IMG/VR virus record: IMGVR_UViG_3300010158_000028
Location: 1 to 64,000 of that record
Strand: one strand, 5' to 3'
Length of the DNA stretch: 64,000 nt
Source of the DNA: a virus
A program made the position numbers and the translations under genes. Positions 7,472 through 15,803 of this stretch are shown piece by piece. Position 1 is the first letter of the stretch, and every line of letters begins with the position of its first letter. The notes beneath the pieces are model-generated. The model was given only the letters and a program-made list of their open reading frames with translations. It searched no databases and was not told the origin of the DNA.

Positions 7472-7598
7472 TGTCAACCTTTCCTATTTGCACTTCATGA
7501 TAGGTATCTGGTTCAACATATTTGTCCCAGACTTTTTGTCCTGTGTTCCAACCAAATACAGTAATAAATCCAATTGCAATATAAGTTAATACAAACAT
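7440..7598 (-). CDS. Small membrane protein, 52 aa
   Basis: Starts MFVLTYIAIGFITVFGW, an N-terminal transmembrane helix followed by a charged tail. GGAGATA lies upstream. It begins 10 bp after the cyclase gene and overlaps the next small gene, so it belongs to the same transcript. Confidence 0.5.
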   Translation of the reverse strand: MFVLTYIAIGFITVFGWNTGQKVWDKYVEPDTYHEVQIGKVDNGRRDQEQKQ

Positions 7599-7608
7599 AA
7601 TATCTCCA

Positions 7609-9615
7609 TTATTTTGATGTTGCTTTATAAGTCCCTGCCCAATCTTCTGGTTTACCTTCTTCTAATCTATCTATCATTAATTTATAATACTCATACATCT
7701 CTTTATTCTGAATCATTTGCGTTCTTGCTGTAGTTAATGCTTCATCCCATTTACCTTCATAATACCAATACAGAAAAGCATTTTGTCCTTCTGTTTGCTT
7801 TGACAATGTATATATCTTCACGCCTTCCTTCTTACCTTTAACTGCAATACAATCCAATTCAAATACATCATATTCATCCTGAACTAATTTGGCAGTTTCT
7901 GGACCCAATATAATACGTACCCCATAATTCTTAGATTGACCTTCAAGGCGACTTGCGAGATTGACTCCATCACCAAGACAAGTATAATCAAAACGCTGAG
8001 AGGAACCCATATTACCGACAACAACAATGTCACTGTTAATACCCAAGCCCATACCAAAGGCGGGTATACCTTCTTTAATAACTTCTTCATTAAATCCATC
8101 TAGACTCTCCATCATTTCTAATGCGGTTTTAACTGCCATCTTTGCATGATTAGGTTCATCTAGTGGCGCATTCCAAAATGCCATCTGTGCATCACCAATA
8201 TACTTATCTAGTGTTCCATTGTTCTCTAAAATCTTTGCGGTCATTGCAGTCATGTACCGATTCATAATTTTAGTAAGACCTTGAACATCTTTACCATAAT
8301 GTTCACTGATACTTGTAAATCCTCTTACATCGGTAAACATAATTGATAATTGTCTTGATTCACCACCAAGTGTTAATAACTCTGGATTCTTTTGTAATTT
8401 TTCAACAAGTGCGGGTGATAGATATGTACCAAACTGTTTCTTGATTTGCATCTTTTGTAAGAATTCAGATACAAACTTTACGGCATAACAATGTAAACTA
8501 ACCAAAACAAAACATACAACCAAAGCAGTTGAGTCCAGTAAGGACAAAGCCGCATCATAATAAACAAGACTACCACCAACACCACCAGCAATAACCAATG
8601 CCGCAAATCCAATCCCCACATATGTCCACCTTGATAAAAGAATAATTAATATACTACCAAAAATCATTAATAATATTTCTGCGCCATCTGCCCAATCAGG
8701 TCTTTGAATATTGGTTTGACTAGTTAAAGTATCTAAAACTGCCGCTTGTAAATAATGTGGGTAGACTGCTCCAATAGAAGTAGCGACCGGGTTGTTAAAC
8801 CCTTTTGCTGTGAGACCAACAATGACGATTCCACCATCGAAGGATTTGGGTAACTTATTAAGAGAATGTTCTTTAGGTCTTGATTTCCAATCAACCCAAA
8901 TTCTACCGAACTCATCCGTTGTGATTTTGCCAAATTTAGGAATTCTGACTGCTTCAATTCCTGTCTCTGTAACTTTAACTTGAAAACTTGGATCTCCTGA
9001 AGCAACTCGCAATGTTTCAAGACTGATACTTGGATACAACTTTTCTTCAAATCTGACGACCATTGGAATTCTTCTGGTGACGCCATCAATCTCGGGAAGT
9101 GTATTAACAACACCAATGCCAGCAGCACTCTCATTTATTATCCTTGTGTTAGGTTGAATACTATTATATTCAATACCTACTGAACCAGAACCAATAACTG
9201 ATACACCAGGTCTGAATGGATCGTAATTTGCTTTAATTGGGTCATCACTTCCTGTATGTGGAAGAATGACTGAAAATTGTTTTAGTGTTTGTGCTAACTG
9301 ATTGTCTTGATTAAAGCGATCACGCTCAGGCATAAAGACATTAAACACAACAAGCCCAGCATTACGAGAATACAAATCAGCAATAATGGTTGCGTATTTA
9401 CTTCTTGGGAACGGAAATTGTCCTTCTTTTTGAATAAACTCATCGTCTATGTTTACTACATGTATCTGTTCGGATACAGTAGTCTCCTTATTAGTTATTA
9501 AAGTGTCGAAATACCGAAGTCTTACGGATTCAACAAATGAGGGATTAGCGATTCTAATGCATACTAATAATATTAATGTTAGTATTGCGGTCCACGGAGA
9601 TAATAATTTTTTCAT
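7609..9615 (-). CDS. CHASE2-domain class III adenylate/guanylate cyclase
   Basis: A 668-residue membrane signalling enzyme. Residues about 10-25 are a transmembrane segment, 30-305 a periplasmic CHASE2 sensor domain, about 312-378 three further transmembrane helices, and 420-600 a class III cyclase domain making cAMP (or cGMP) from the nucleotide triphosphate. Catalytic residues appear intact: metal-binding D429 (MFTDV) and D475 (KYIGD), adenine-side K471, and transition-state N552 and R556 (DGVNLASRLE). The start follows the previous stop by 2 bp. CHASE2 cyclases beside FecR-domain genes are common in bacterial chromosomes, so this pair was probably acquired together. A complete cyclase in a lytic-type phage genome is unusual. 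Confidence 0.88.
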   Translation of the reverse strand: MKKLLSPWTAILTLILLVCIRIANPSFVESVRLRYFDTLITNKETTVSEQIHVVNIDDEFIQKEGQFPFPRSKYATIIADLYSRNAGLVVFNVFMPERDRFNQDNQLAQTLKQFSVILPHTGSDDPIKANYDPFRPGVSVIGSGSVGIEYNSIQPNTRIINESAAGIGVVNTLPEIDGVTRRIPMVVRFEEKLYPSISLETLRVASGDPSFQVKVTETGIEAVRIPKFGKITTDEFGRIWVDWKSRPKEHSLNKLPKSFDGGIVIVGLTAKGFNNPVATSIGAVYPHYLQAAVLDTLTSQTNIQRPDWADGAEILLMIFGSILIILLSRWTYVGIGFAALVIAGGVGGSLVYYDAALSLLDSTALVVCFVLVSLHCYAVKFVSEFLQKMQIKKQFGTYLSPALVEKLQKNPELLTLGGESRQLSIMFTDVRGFTSISEHYGKDVQGLTKIMNRYMTAMTAKILENNGTLDKYIGDAQMAFWNAPLDEPNHAKMAVKTALEMMESLDGFNEEVIKEGIPAFGMGLGINSDIVVVGNMGSSQRFDYTCLGDGVNLASRLEGQSKNYGVRIILGPETAKLVQDEYDVFELDCIAVKGKKEGVKIYTLSKQTEGQNAFLYWYYEGKWDEALTTARTQMIQNKEMYEYYKLMIDRLEEGKPEDWAGTYKATSK

Positions 9616-9617
9616 AG

Positions 9618-9998
9618 TTATTTTTCCTCACATGGAGGCATATTGTAAAATGTTATACCACTAATTATTCCTACTACTATTGAAACTGGTGTTGCTGCGC
9701 CCGCTATTACAAATATATTATTTATTGCTCCACCCATCCAAATAGAACCCATAAAATTATCCATTTTTACTTGTGATTCTTTTGGTAAACCATCTTTGTA
9801 ATTTAATAAAAAAATCTTTCCTATCGTTGTTCCTATAAACCCCAGTGGATTGATTTCATAAACATTAGGCATATTCAATGCTATTGCTGTTGTTGCTGTA
9901 TCTGCAATAGCACCTTCTTTTGCTGTTGGTTTCAAACACATAGAAAAACAAGAAAAACTAGTAAACAATAACAATATCATTACGTAATATTTTTTCAT
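9618..9998 (-). CDS. Exported small membrane protein, 126 aa
   Basis: Has an N-terminal signal or anchor (MKKYYVMILLLFTSFSCFS) followed by two hydrophobic segments around residues 48-62 and 88-118 and a C-terminal NMPPCEEK. Cysteines at about 17 and 21 leave a lipoprotein possible, but no clear lipobox is seen. Family not recognised. It sits between FecR and the cyclase, with its start overlapping the FecR stop in ATGA, so it probably works with them in the envelope. Confidence 0.55.
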   Translation of the reverse strand: MKKYYVMILLLFTSFSCFSMCLKPTAKEGAIADTATTAIALNMPNVYEINPLGFIGTTIGKIFLLNYKDGLPKESQVKMDNFMGSIWMGGAINNIFVIAGAATPVSIVVGIISGITFYNMPPCEEK

Positions 9999-11098
9999 TT
10001 TTGTATAATAGTAATTGTTGTTGATCCTCCACTATTGATTCTTTGATATAGTGGAACATTACTCTGTGTAATATTTAGTATCAGATTTGCGTCTTTTCCT
10101 ACAATTACCTGTGCAAAATGTGTACCACCTTTTGTCAATACTAATCTATCATACTCATCTATACCATAGAGTAATCCTGATGCGGGATCATAACCAGGTA
10201 ACATTGATAACTCTGCAGTCAATACATCTTGACTGGCAAACAATGCAGCATTAACTTGATCCAATACATTAGGTAATAAATCAAAATCTAAAAAATTAAT
10301 ATCTAATGCATTATATCGTAATACATCTTGATCCAATACAGAGGTCTTTAATAAATCTTTATTCAAAAAATTTACATCAAGCGCATTTCTAGTTTCTGGT
10401 CCTCTTTGTTCACTTTGTTCTCTTTGAATCTCTCTTGGTGGATCAATAATCAACATATTGTTAATATTCATTTGATCCATATGAACAATAACTGGTCTTG
10501 TTGGTGGTGTGCTTAGTGATGTTACTAATGTTGCTTGATACGCAACATCCATGTGGACTGTACCTGAATCATTCGTAACTGATATTGCACCTGTAACACA
10601 TGCTTTTTCATCACATGACGGTAATAACATAACCATACTTCTACCTAATTCATCTACCGTCATTGAAAAATCTGTACCTCTTACTGCTATTGTTGCAGTG
10701 GGTGTTTGTATACTCACACTCTGAGGATTGCTTTTTGCTATTTGACCACTAGCATATCTAGCGGTACCTAATGCTACTTTCATTGCCAGTTTGCCTGTTC
10801 CTTTTGCAGGATCGTAGACAAAATCGTCAATGATTAAACGTGACTGCTCAGTAATCTTTACTGTTGTGGCATCATCAAATGTCAATTGTGCTTTGGACTT
10901 AGCAGTGGATATAGTATCATTCATTTCAATACCAGTATTTACCGCACTTGGTATTGATTTTTTATTTCTAATAATTTCGGTAGGACCGGTCTGTTCTGTT
11001 ACTTTACCAACACCACCGAAACTAGTTAGACTGATTGATAGTAATACTGTTGCTATTGCCAGTTGAACTGACGCTAACACTTTTTGCCAATGTACCAC
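9995..11098 (-). CDS. Exported FecR-domain protein
   Basis: With the GTG at 11098 (GGAG site, 9-nt spacing) the protein has 366 residues. A hydrophobic export signal (VLASVQLAIATVLLSISLTS) leads into a FecR domain: GGVGKVTEQTG, then an AQLTFDDATTVKI core and TIAVRGTDFSMTVD. The C-terminal half is extended with repeated LDVNFLNKDLL / LDINFLDFDLL elements and a beta-rich end. An upstream frame to 11215 exists but only mirrors the curlin repeats in another frame and is rejected. In bacteria such exported FecR proteins are often encoded beside CHASE2 cyclases and may act as envelope sensor or scaffold. It overlaps the curlin gene by about 77 bp. Confidence 0.75.
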   Translation of the reverse strand: MVHWQKVLASVQLAIATVLLSISLTSFGGVGKVTEQTGPTEIIRNKKSIPSAVNTGIEMNDTISTAKSKAQLTFDDATTVKITEQSRLIIDDFVYDPAKGTGKLAMKVALGTARYASGQIAKSNPQSVSIQTPTATIAVRGTDFSMTVDELGRSMVMLLPSCDEKACVTGAISVTNDSGTVHMDVAYQATLVTSLSTPPTRPVIVHMDQMNINNMLIIDPPREIQREQSEQRGPETRNALDVNFLNKDLLKTSVLDQDVLRYNALDINFLDFDLLPNVLDQVNAALFASQDVLTAELSMLPGYDPASGLLYGIDEYDRLVLTKGGTHFAQVIVGKDANLILNITQSNVPLYQRINSGGSTTITIIQK

Positions 11099-11618
11099 TT
11101 TGTGTAACTCCAATTGTATTTGTGTTTCCGGTTGCAGTAATATAGGCCGTTGTTGCACCTGTATTTGTTGATGAATGTGTAATTGTATTAGTGTCACCAA
11201 GAACTGTGATTTCACTTATATGATTACCACCGGTACCCAAATTCGTTGTTACTGTGTTATCATCACCAGTAATAATTTGTTTTATTGTTGATCCAGAACA
11301 ACTTGCTGTTCCTGTTGACCCACAAGTAATTGATTGTAGATTACCACTACCATGTGTTGTAACAGTCGTATTTGTTGATGCACCATTCACAATCATGGCT
11401 AATGTATTGTTGTCACCAATCTGTTCTATTGCAACTGTGTTAGAACCACCGCCCATAAAAGCGGAAACTAGTGAATCACCAATAGCATTACCTGTTCCAT
11501 CTTGTGTAATGGTAACTGTAGAACTGTCACCCACCTGCTCAACATATATCTCATTAGCAAATATATTATTAGCAAATAACAACAAAGCCATAATAATATA
11601 GCCTGTTATCTTTTTCAT
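11022..11618 (-). CDS. Curlin-repeat (CsgA/CsgB-like) amyloid subunit
   Basis: A 198-residue exported protein. Signal peptide MKKITGYIIMALLLFANNIFA, then about six imperfect repeats of the curlin type, such as YVEQVGDSSTVTITQDG, AIEQIGDNNTLAM, IKQIITGDDNTVTTN and TGNSNSITINQSN, where Gln/Asn and hydrophobic residues alternate around G-x-x-N turns. Such repeats fold as stacked beta-strands and polymerise as amyloid after export through CsgG. The ATG at 11618 overlaps the CsgG stop as ATGA and is preferred to an upstream frame. A Cys pair near residues 99-106 (TCGSTGTASC) is unusual for curlins. Confidence 0.78.
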   Translation of the reverse strand: MKKITGYIIMALLLFANNIFANEIYVEQVGDSSTVTITQDGTGNAIGDSLVSAFMGGGSNTVAIEQIGDNNTLAMIVNGASTNTTVTTHGSGNLQSITCGSTGTASCSGSTIKQIITGDDNTVTTNLGTGGNHISEITVLGDTNTITHSSTNTGATTAYITATGNTNTIGVTQSGTLAKSVSVSSTGNSNSITINQSN

Positions 11619-12400
11619 TTTGTTTCTTCCTTTTGTTTGAACTTCCATATTCCTTTCTGTTCACCATCTATAATCATTTGAGACACTGCATGTTCTATTG
11701 CTACACGAACAGCATATGTCGTTGGTTCATTTAATGCGTTTCCATTCTCTAATTCTAAAGCATGAGTACCCGCATCAATAAACTTCATCACACCTACATT
11801 ATGTGCAGTGCTATAAATTGTCTTAGATACAGAATTTGTTATTAATACTTCTCCACTTGTTACACTAACCAATCTCATAGAGATAACAACTTCATCAACT
11901 CTGTATTGCTGACTTGCACCGAGTCCTAAAAATCTTGCACCATTACCACCAGAACGAATATTACTATCATAACCAATAATACCACCTTCAATCATTACAC
12001 CTGCAACTGTCAATGGTTTTAATGGTTTTGCTTCTTTACCTTCATAAACTTCTCTTTGGTTCCTAATCAATTGCCGTTCTTTAACTAAATTCTCTAACCC
12101 AACTCTTTCAACAACTTTGAACCAATTCTTTGAATCTTGTAATGCTTTAATTAAAAATACTTCGGCGCCTTGTGTTACTGCTTTACTAAACAGAGCCATC
12201 TTATCACTTGATTTGTTCTGTCCCGTTCTATCTAAAAAACCATATACAGCAATTGCAATCGGAGGTCCATCTAATTCTGGCATTTTATCTAATAATGATT
12301 CTTTAACGGTTAACTTAACAGGATCTTCCTGCAACCGTTGCATTTCATTAGATGCACACCCCGATAACATAATAACAACCAAAATAACAAAATATCTCAT
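11615..12400 (-). CDS. csgG: CsgG-family outer-membrane secretion lipoprotein
   Basis: A 261-residue protein with a lipoprotein signal MRYFVILVVIMLSGC (lipid Cys at 15), then a CsgG/HfaB-type domain: IAIAVYGFLDRTGQ, FKVVERVGLENLVKERQLIR, and VAGVMIEGGIIGYDSN leading into the strands that form the nonameric barrel. CsgG forms the curli export pore in the outer membrane. Length matches E. coli CsgG (277 residues). The start overlaps the stop of the beta-barrel gene in TAATG, and the stop overlaps the curlin start, so pore and substrate are made from adjoining reading frames. Confidence 0.88.
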   Translation of the reverse strand: MRYFVILVVIMLSGCASNEMQRLQEDPVKLTVKESLLDKMPELDGPPIAIAVYGFLDRTGQNKSSDKMALFSKAVTQGAEVFLIKALQDSKNWFKVVERVGLENLVKERQLIRNQREVYEGKEAKPLKPLTVAGVMIEGGIIGYDSNIRSGGNGARFLGLGASQQYRVDEVVISMRLVSVTSGEVLITNSVSKTIYSTAHNVGVMKFIDAGTHALELENGNALNEPTTYAVRVAIEHAVSQMIIDGEQKGIWKFKQKEETK

Positions 12401-14445
12401 TAGAAATTCATTCTTACTTTAAAAATCATTGAATCAGTCTTGTTACCTTCTTTTTGTTGCTGTGCTACTTGTATACCAACATTACTATTCTTTTGTGGTG
12501 AGTAAAACGCACCAGCAGAGGCAGTTAAATAACCATCTGTTGTTGAACTTAACTGACCAGTGACACTAATCTTATTATCAAAATTCTTACGAATCATTGC
12601 ACCAAATTCAGCATAATCAAAACTTCTTGAATTGCTATCAACTGCTCTGGCACTTTGAATACTACCTTTTTCAGTGTAACTATTTACTTTTGTTGTTCCA
12701 AATGTGTATCCAGCAAATAGTCTAATCATTTGTGAAAGCTCAGGACTATAAACTTTATTAGATATCCAACTATCTGTTCCTTTTGTTGCATAATAGTTTC
12801 TAAACAATCCTTCAACATTTCTTATTGAACCAATATCATTACTTGCACTACCAATATTGGTTGATAAAATTAAATCTTTAGGCAACTTGTAAACACTATA
12901 AACACCAAAGTGTTGTTTTTCTTGTTTAGTAAGACTATCTACACCTGACATTCTTGTTGATACTAAACTGTATTGACCACCAATCTTTAAATCACTATTG
13001 ACATCTCTATCAAAAGCAATTGCGGATATATCACTCTTAGAACTATAACCATCAGCCATTGTAGTTTTTAAACTACCGATTGTGGTATAGAATGTTCCGT
13101 TGTCTGTCTTGTATCCATCTTGACGGAATGGATCCATATCTAAACCACGATTGATACCTTTATTCAAATCAGACAATTGTGCTTGTTGGTCAATGCGACC
13201 AGAGAAACTATCATTAGCAACTGAAGTAACTACATCATTAACTAAAGATGAGGCAGCACTTGTAGAACTATCCGATGTTGTTACAGAACCATCACTCCAT
13301 GTTGTTGTAGTGCGAACTAGAGTGGTAATTGTTCGTGTAAATGGTGTTGTAACATTAGTGGTTGTTTCTCTTGCAATAGTTTGCTTTGTTTTGTTTTCGG
13401 TTGCAACATGATGTGCAGTGCTGGCAGTGATTACAGGCAATCCAGTATTAACTACTGTATTATCTGAAACGGTAACTGTAGCAGTGCTTGTGCTAACAAC
13501 TGTAGGTGCGGCAGGTGCTACTGGTGTGACTCCAACCATATCGCAACTTGATGTGCAACCAGGAACAACACCTGGCGTTCCACCACCTGCACCAGAACTT
13601 ACTGCAGTAGCACCAGCGGTCAATGTGGATGGTCCAAAAATATATGCATATTGAAACTTAACAATATCACCAACTGCAACTGATGGAACAAGAAAACCTA
13701 AACCAATTGTATAGTCACCAGTGCCATTATTAACACCGTTGTAATATTGAATTGGATCGGTTGTCCATCCGCTACTGATACCAGCACCAACATTAGTTGC
13801 AGCAGAATATAAACCTAATGCATACTTTGATGATAATGCTTCAGAGAATACTACTTGTTTAATACCAATAGGACTGAATCCTAAAGTATTTGTTGTTGCT
13901 GAACTATCACCTGCTGCCGCTCTAGCATCTGGATCAGTGAAACGACCAAAGTAAAGATTAGTCATTGCTACCGATGATGTTAATGTTGTAGTGATATCAA
14001 CAAATTTTTGATTGTTATTAAAACGAACATCGTTGATTAAACTGTAACCATTACCGTTACCAGTCCAAACTGCACGATTATCAAATGTAGAACTTGCGTA
14101 AGCAATTCCACTGTAATTAGTTAAAATACCACCAGTGATAGAAGTAGCACCAGTGTTATTATTTGTTTGTGTTATAACTGTGCCAGCACCATTCGTATAC
14201 TTAACAGTGAAACCCTCAAACGGAGTTCCTGGAGTTAAATAATCGTATGATGTATTAAATGTTCTTGTACCGGTATTATCATAGAGAATACCAGGACTTG
14301 TGTTACCTTTACTTCCAATTGTACCATAATCACTCACACCAATTTTAATGTAGTCGCCTGTAAGCGCAAAAATCGATCCAGTTGTTTGAGCATATATCCA
14401 TGACGAAAAACATAACAATGATACTGTTATAATTTTTCTAAGCAT
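12400..14445 (-). CDS. Outer-membrane beta-barrel protein with Thr/Ser-rich linker
   Basis: A 681-residue exported protein with signal peptide MLRKIITVSLLCFSSWIYAQ. Residues about 20-285 form a beta-rich extracellular-type domain. Residues about 285-405 are a Pro/Thr/Ser/Val-rich linker containing CTSSCD. The last 260 residues show alternating amphipathic strands ending in SMIFKVRMNF, the terminal-Phe signature of outer-membrane barrels. It resembles an autotransporter or adhesin but I cannot name a family. Its place between CsgF and CsgG suggests a surface partner of the curli-type apparatus. AAGGAAAAAA lies before the start. Confidence 0.65.
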   Translation of the reverse strand: MLRKIITVSLLCFSSWIYAQTTGSIFALTGDYIKIGVSDYGTIGSKGNTSPGILYDNTGTRTFNTSYDYLTPGTPFEGFTVKYTNGAGTVITQTNNNTGATSITGGILTNYSGIAYASSTFDNRAVWTGNGNGYSLINDVRFNNNQKFVDITTTLTSSVAMTNLYFGRFTDPDARAAAGDSSATTNTLGFSPIGIKQVVFSEALSSKYALGLYSAATNVGAGISSGWTTDPIQYYNGVNNGTGDYTIGLGFLVPSVAVGDIVKFQYAYIFGPSTLTAGATAVSSGAGGGTPGVVPGCTSSCDMVGVTPVAPAAPTVVSTSTATVTVSDNTVVNTGLPVITASTAHHVATENKTKQTIARETTTNVTTPFTRTITTLVRTTTTWSDGSVTTSDSSTSAASSLVNDVVTSVANDSFSGRIDQQAQLSDLNKGINRGLDMDPFRQDGYKTDNGTFYTTIGSLKTTMADGYSSKSDISAIAFDRDVNSDLKIGGQYSLVSTRMSGVDSLTKQEKQHFGVYSVYKLPKDLILSTNIGSASNDIGSIRNVEGLFRNYYATKGTDSWISNKVYSPELSQMIRLFAGYTFGTTKVNSYTEKGSIQSARAVDSNSRSFDYAEFGAMIRKNFDNKISVTGQLSSTTDGYLTASAGAFYSPQKNSNVGIQVAQQQKEGNKTDSMIFKVRMNF

Positions 14446-14457
14446 TTTTTTCCTTTT

Positions 14458-14916
14458 TTAGAAACCAAATGTAGCAATAGGCACAGTGATATCTGTTCTA
14501 TTACCATTTGACTCCGTTATCGTTAGTGTTACCTCTGTGCTTGATTTAACCCATGATATATTGGTCCCCTGAAAATCCATTGTACCAGATGTTGCACCAT
14601 TATCAGTAAACATAGAATCTGCTAATTGTTTTGATAATTGTGCATAAATTCGTGATTCAACATTAACAAGAAATTTTGCTAAGTTGGTACTAGATGCAGC
14701 ACGATTAGCCGCATCATTGGCGGCTTTGGCATCATCTTTTAATTTTTGTCTGCGTTGTTGTTCAATCTGCTCAATAGTCAGGACATGCGAAGAATACCCT
14801 ATACCCGAAAATACAGGACTATTGAATTGATGGATTAACTCACCGGCACTTGCAGTAGAAACCGCAAAAAATGTATAATAACAAATAACACAAAGCAACT
14901 TGGTTATTGTTTTCAT
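14458..14916 (-). CDS. csgF: CsgF-like curli assembly factor
   Basis: A 152-residue exported protein with signal peptide about residues 1-24, followed by GELIHQFNSPVFSG, the conserved N-terminus that in CsgF plugs into the CsgG pore. A helical stretch (QIEQQRRQKLKDDAKAANDAAN) and a small C-terminal beta domain (TEVTLTITESNG ... ITVPIATFGF) also fit CsgF. The gene starts 6 bp after the upstream peptidase gene ends and is followed by the barrel gene 12 bp later. Confidence 0.82.
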   Translation of the reverse strand: MKTITKLLCVICYYTFFAVSTASAGELIHQFNSPVFSGIGYSSHVLTIEQIEQQRRQKLKDDAKAANDAANRAASSTNLAKFLVNVESRIYAQLSKQLADSMFTDNGATSGTMDFQGTNISWVKSSTEVTLTITESNGNRTDITVPIATFGF

Positions 14917-14921
14917 AAAGA

Positions 14922-15455
14922 CTATTTATGTTTTATTATTATAGTTTCGTGAGTATAGAGTTGGATTGTGTTTTTGCGTCTTTTTAATGAAAACTCATCA
15001 AAATTCATGTAGTTTTTGGCATCTGCAGAGTCAAAAAGATATATTTTCTCTGTTCGGCAATCAATTTTCGTTACTACAGACCAATGATGCCAAGGTGGTC
15101 CAAACGAAATAATTGCAACTTTCTTTTCATTTATATGTTCATTTAGACAAGCAAAGTATTCATAATGATCATCAAAGAATTCATCCTCAAAAATTACTTC
15201 AAATTTAAACTTTTTTTCTTTTTGAGTTACCTTTTGTAATATTTTTGTAACATTCTCTAAGTATGTACCTTCGGCATAATATTTGTGAAAGAGATTAGGA
15301 TTGATTGATAACATCTCTCGCATTAGTTTCTCTGCACGGTCTTGGCCATACTTTGAGTCTAGATAATGAAATGAATTGATAATAGAGTAGAATCCACAAA
15401 GACCATCAAGTAGTCCTTGTTTATATGGTTCTTTTTTAATTATCGGTTTAGTCAT
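14922..15455 (-). CDS. Papain-like cysteine peptidase-type protein
   Basis: A 177-residue protein with a likely Cys-His-Asp triad: C20 in LLDGLCGFYSIINS, H123/H124 in PPWHHWSVV, and D142 in LFDSADA. The order and spacing suit a papain-fold peptidase, or a related transferase such as transglutaminase. No signal peptide is visible, so it would act in the cytoplasm. The ATG at 15455 is used because the upstream extension runs into the tRNA-Arg gene; no ribosome site is evident. It lies directly upstream of csgF and shares the transcript, but a role in curli-type export is only inferred. Confidence 0.55.
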   Translation of the reverse strand: MTKPIIKKEPYKQGLLDGLCGFYSIINSFHYLDSKYGQDRAEKLMREMLSINPNLFHKYYAEGTYLENVTKILQKVTQKEKKFKFEVIFEDEFFDDHYEYFACLNEHINEKKVAIISFGPPWHHWSVVTKIDCRTEKIYLFDSADAKNYMNFDEFSLKRRKNTIQLYTHETIIIKHK

Positions 15456-15468
15456 AATATTATATATT

Positions 15469-15544
15469 TGGCCTGCTTGGCTGGAATCGAACCAGCGACC
15501 CACAGCTTAGAAGGCTGTTGTTCTATCCACTGAACTACAAGCAG
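15469..15544 (-). tRNA. tRNA-Arg (anticodon TCT)
   Basis: Full cloverleaf: acceptor CTGCTTG/CAAGCAG, anticodon stem ACAGC/GCTGT with loop CTTCTAA, T arm with GGTTCGATTCC. The 3' CCA is encoded. Last of five tandem tRNAs in transcription order. Confidence 0.9.
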
Positions 15545-15548
15545 AAAA

Positions 15549-15624
15549 TGGCTCCCCGACCTGGACTTGAACCAGGGACCTGCGGATTAACAGTCCGTCG
15601 CTCTACCGACTGAGCTATCGGGGA
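15549..15624 (-). tRNA. tRNA-Asn (anticodon GTT)
   Basis: Acceptor TCCCCGA/TCGGGGA, anticodon loop CTGTTAA within a CGGA/TCCG stem, T loop GGTTCAAGTCC, encoded CCA. Four bases separate it from the tRNA-Arg gene. Confidence 0.9.
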
Positions 15625-15630
15625 ATATTT

Positions 15631-15705
15631 TGGTGCCCGATGTCTGGATCAAACAGACGGCCTACGCATTACAAGTGCGTTGCTCTATCACTGAGCTAAT
15701 CGGGC
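15631..15705 (-). tRNA. tRNA-Thr (anticodon TGT)
   Basis: Acceptor GCCCGAT/ATCGGGC, anticodon stem ACGCA/TGCGT with loop CTTGTAA, encoded CCA. Confidence 0.9.
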
Positions 15706-15707
15706 GT

Positions 15708-15795
15708 TGGCGGAAGCTGTGAGATTCGAACTCACGGACCCTTTCAGATCGGCAGATTTCAAGTCTGCTGGTTTAAACCTCTCACCCAAACTTCC
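15708..15795 (-). tRNA. tRNA-Ser (anticodon TGA)
   Basis: 88 nt with the long variable arm expected of tRNA-Ser; anticodon stem GCAGA/TCTGC with loop CTTGAAA; acceptor GGAAGTT/AGCTTCC with one G-U pair; encoded CCA. Confidence 0.9.
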
Positions 15796-15803
15796 ATAAA
15801 ACT

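Noticed and set aside
7884-9134. Leftward frames at 7884-8099 and 8733-9134 within the cyclase gene
   Set aside because: Out-of-frame shadows of a strongly supported gene with conserved catalytic motifs.
11099-11215. Longer N-terminus for the FecR protein reaching 11215
   Set aside because: This stretch codes for curlin repeats in another frame, gives an atypical Gln/Leu-rich leader with no export signal, and has a weaker start than the GTG at 11098.
15456-15503. Extension of the peptidase start into the tRNA-Arg gene
   Set aside because: The extra residues are simply the translated tRNA 3' half.
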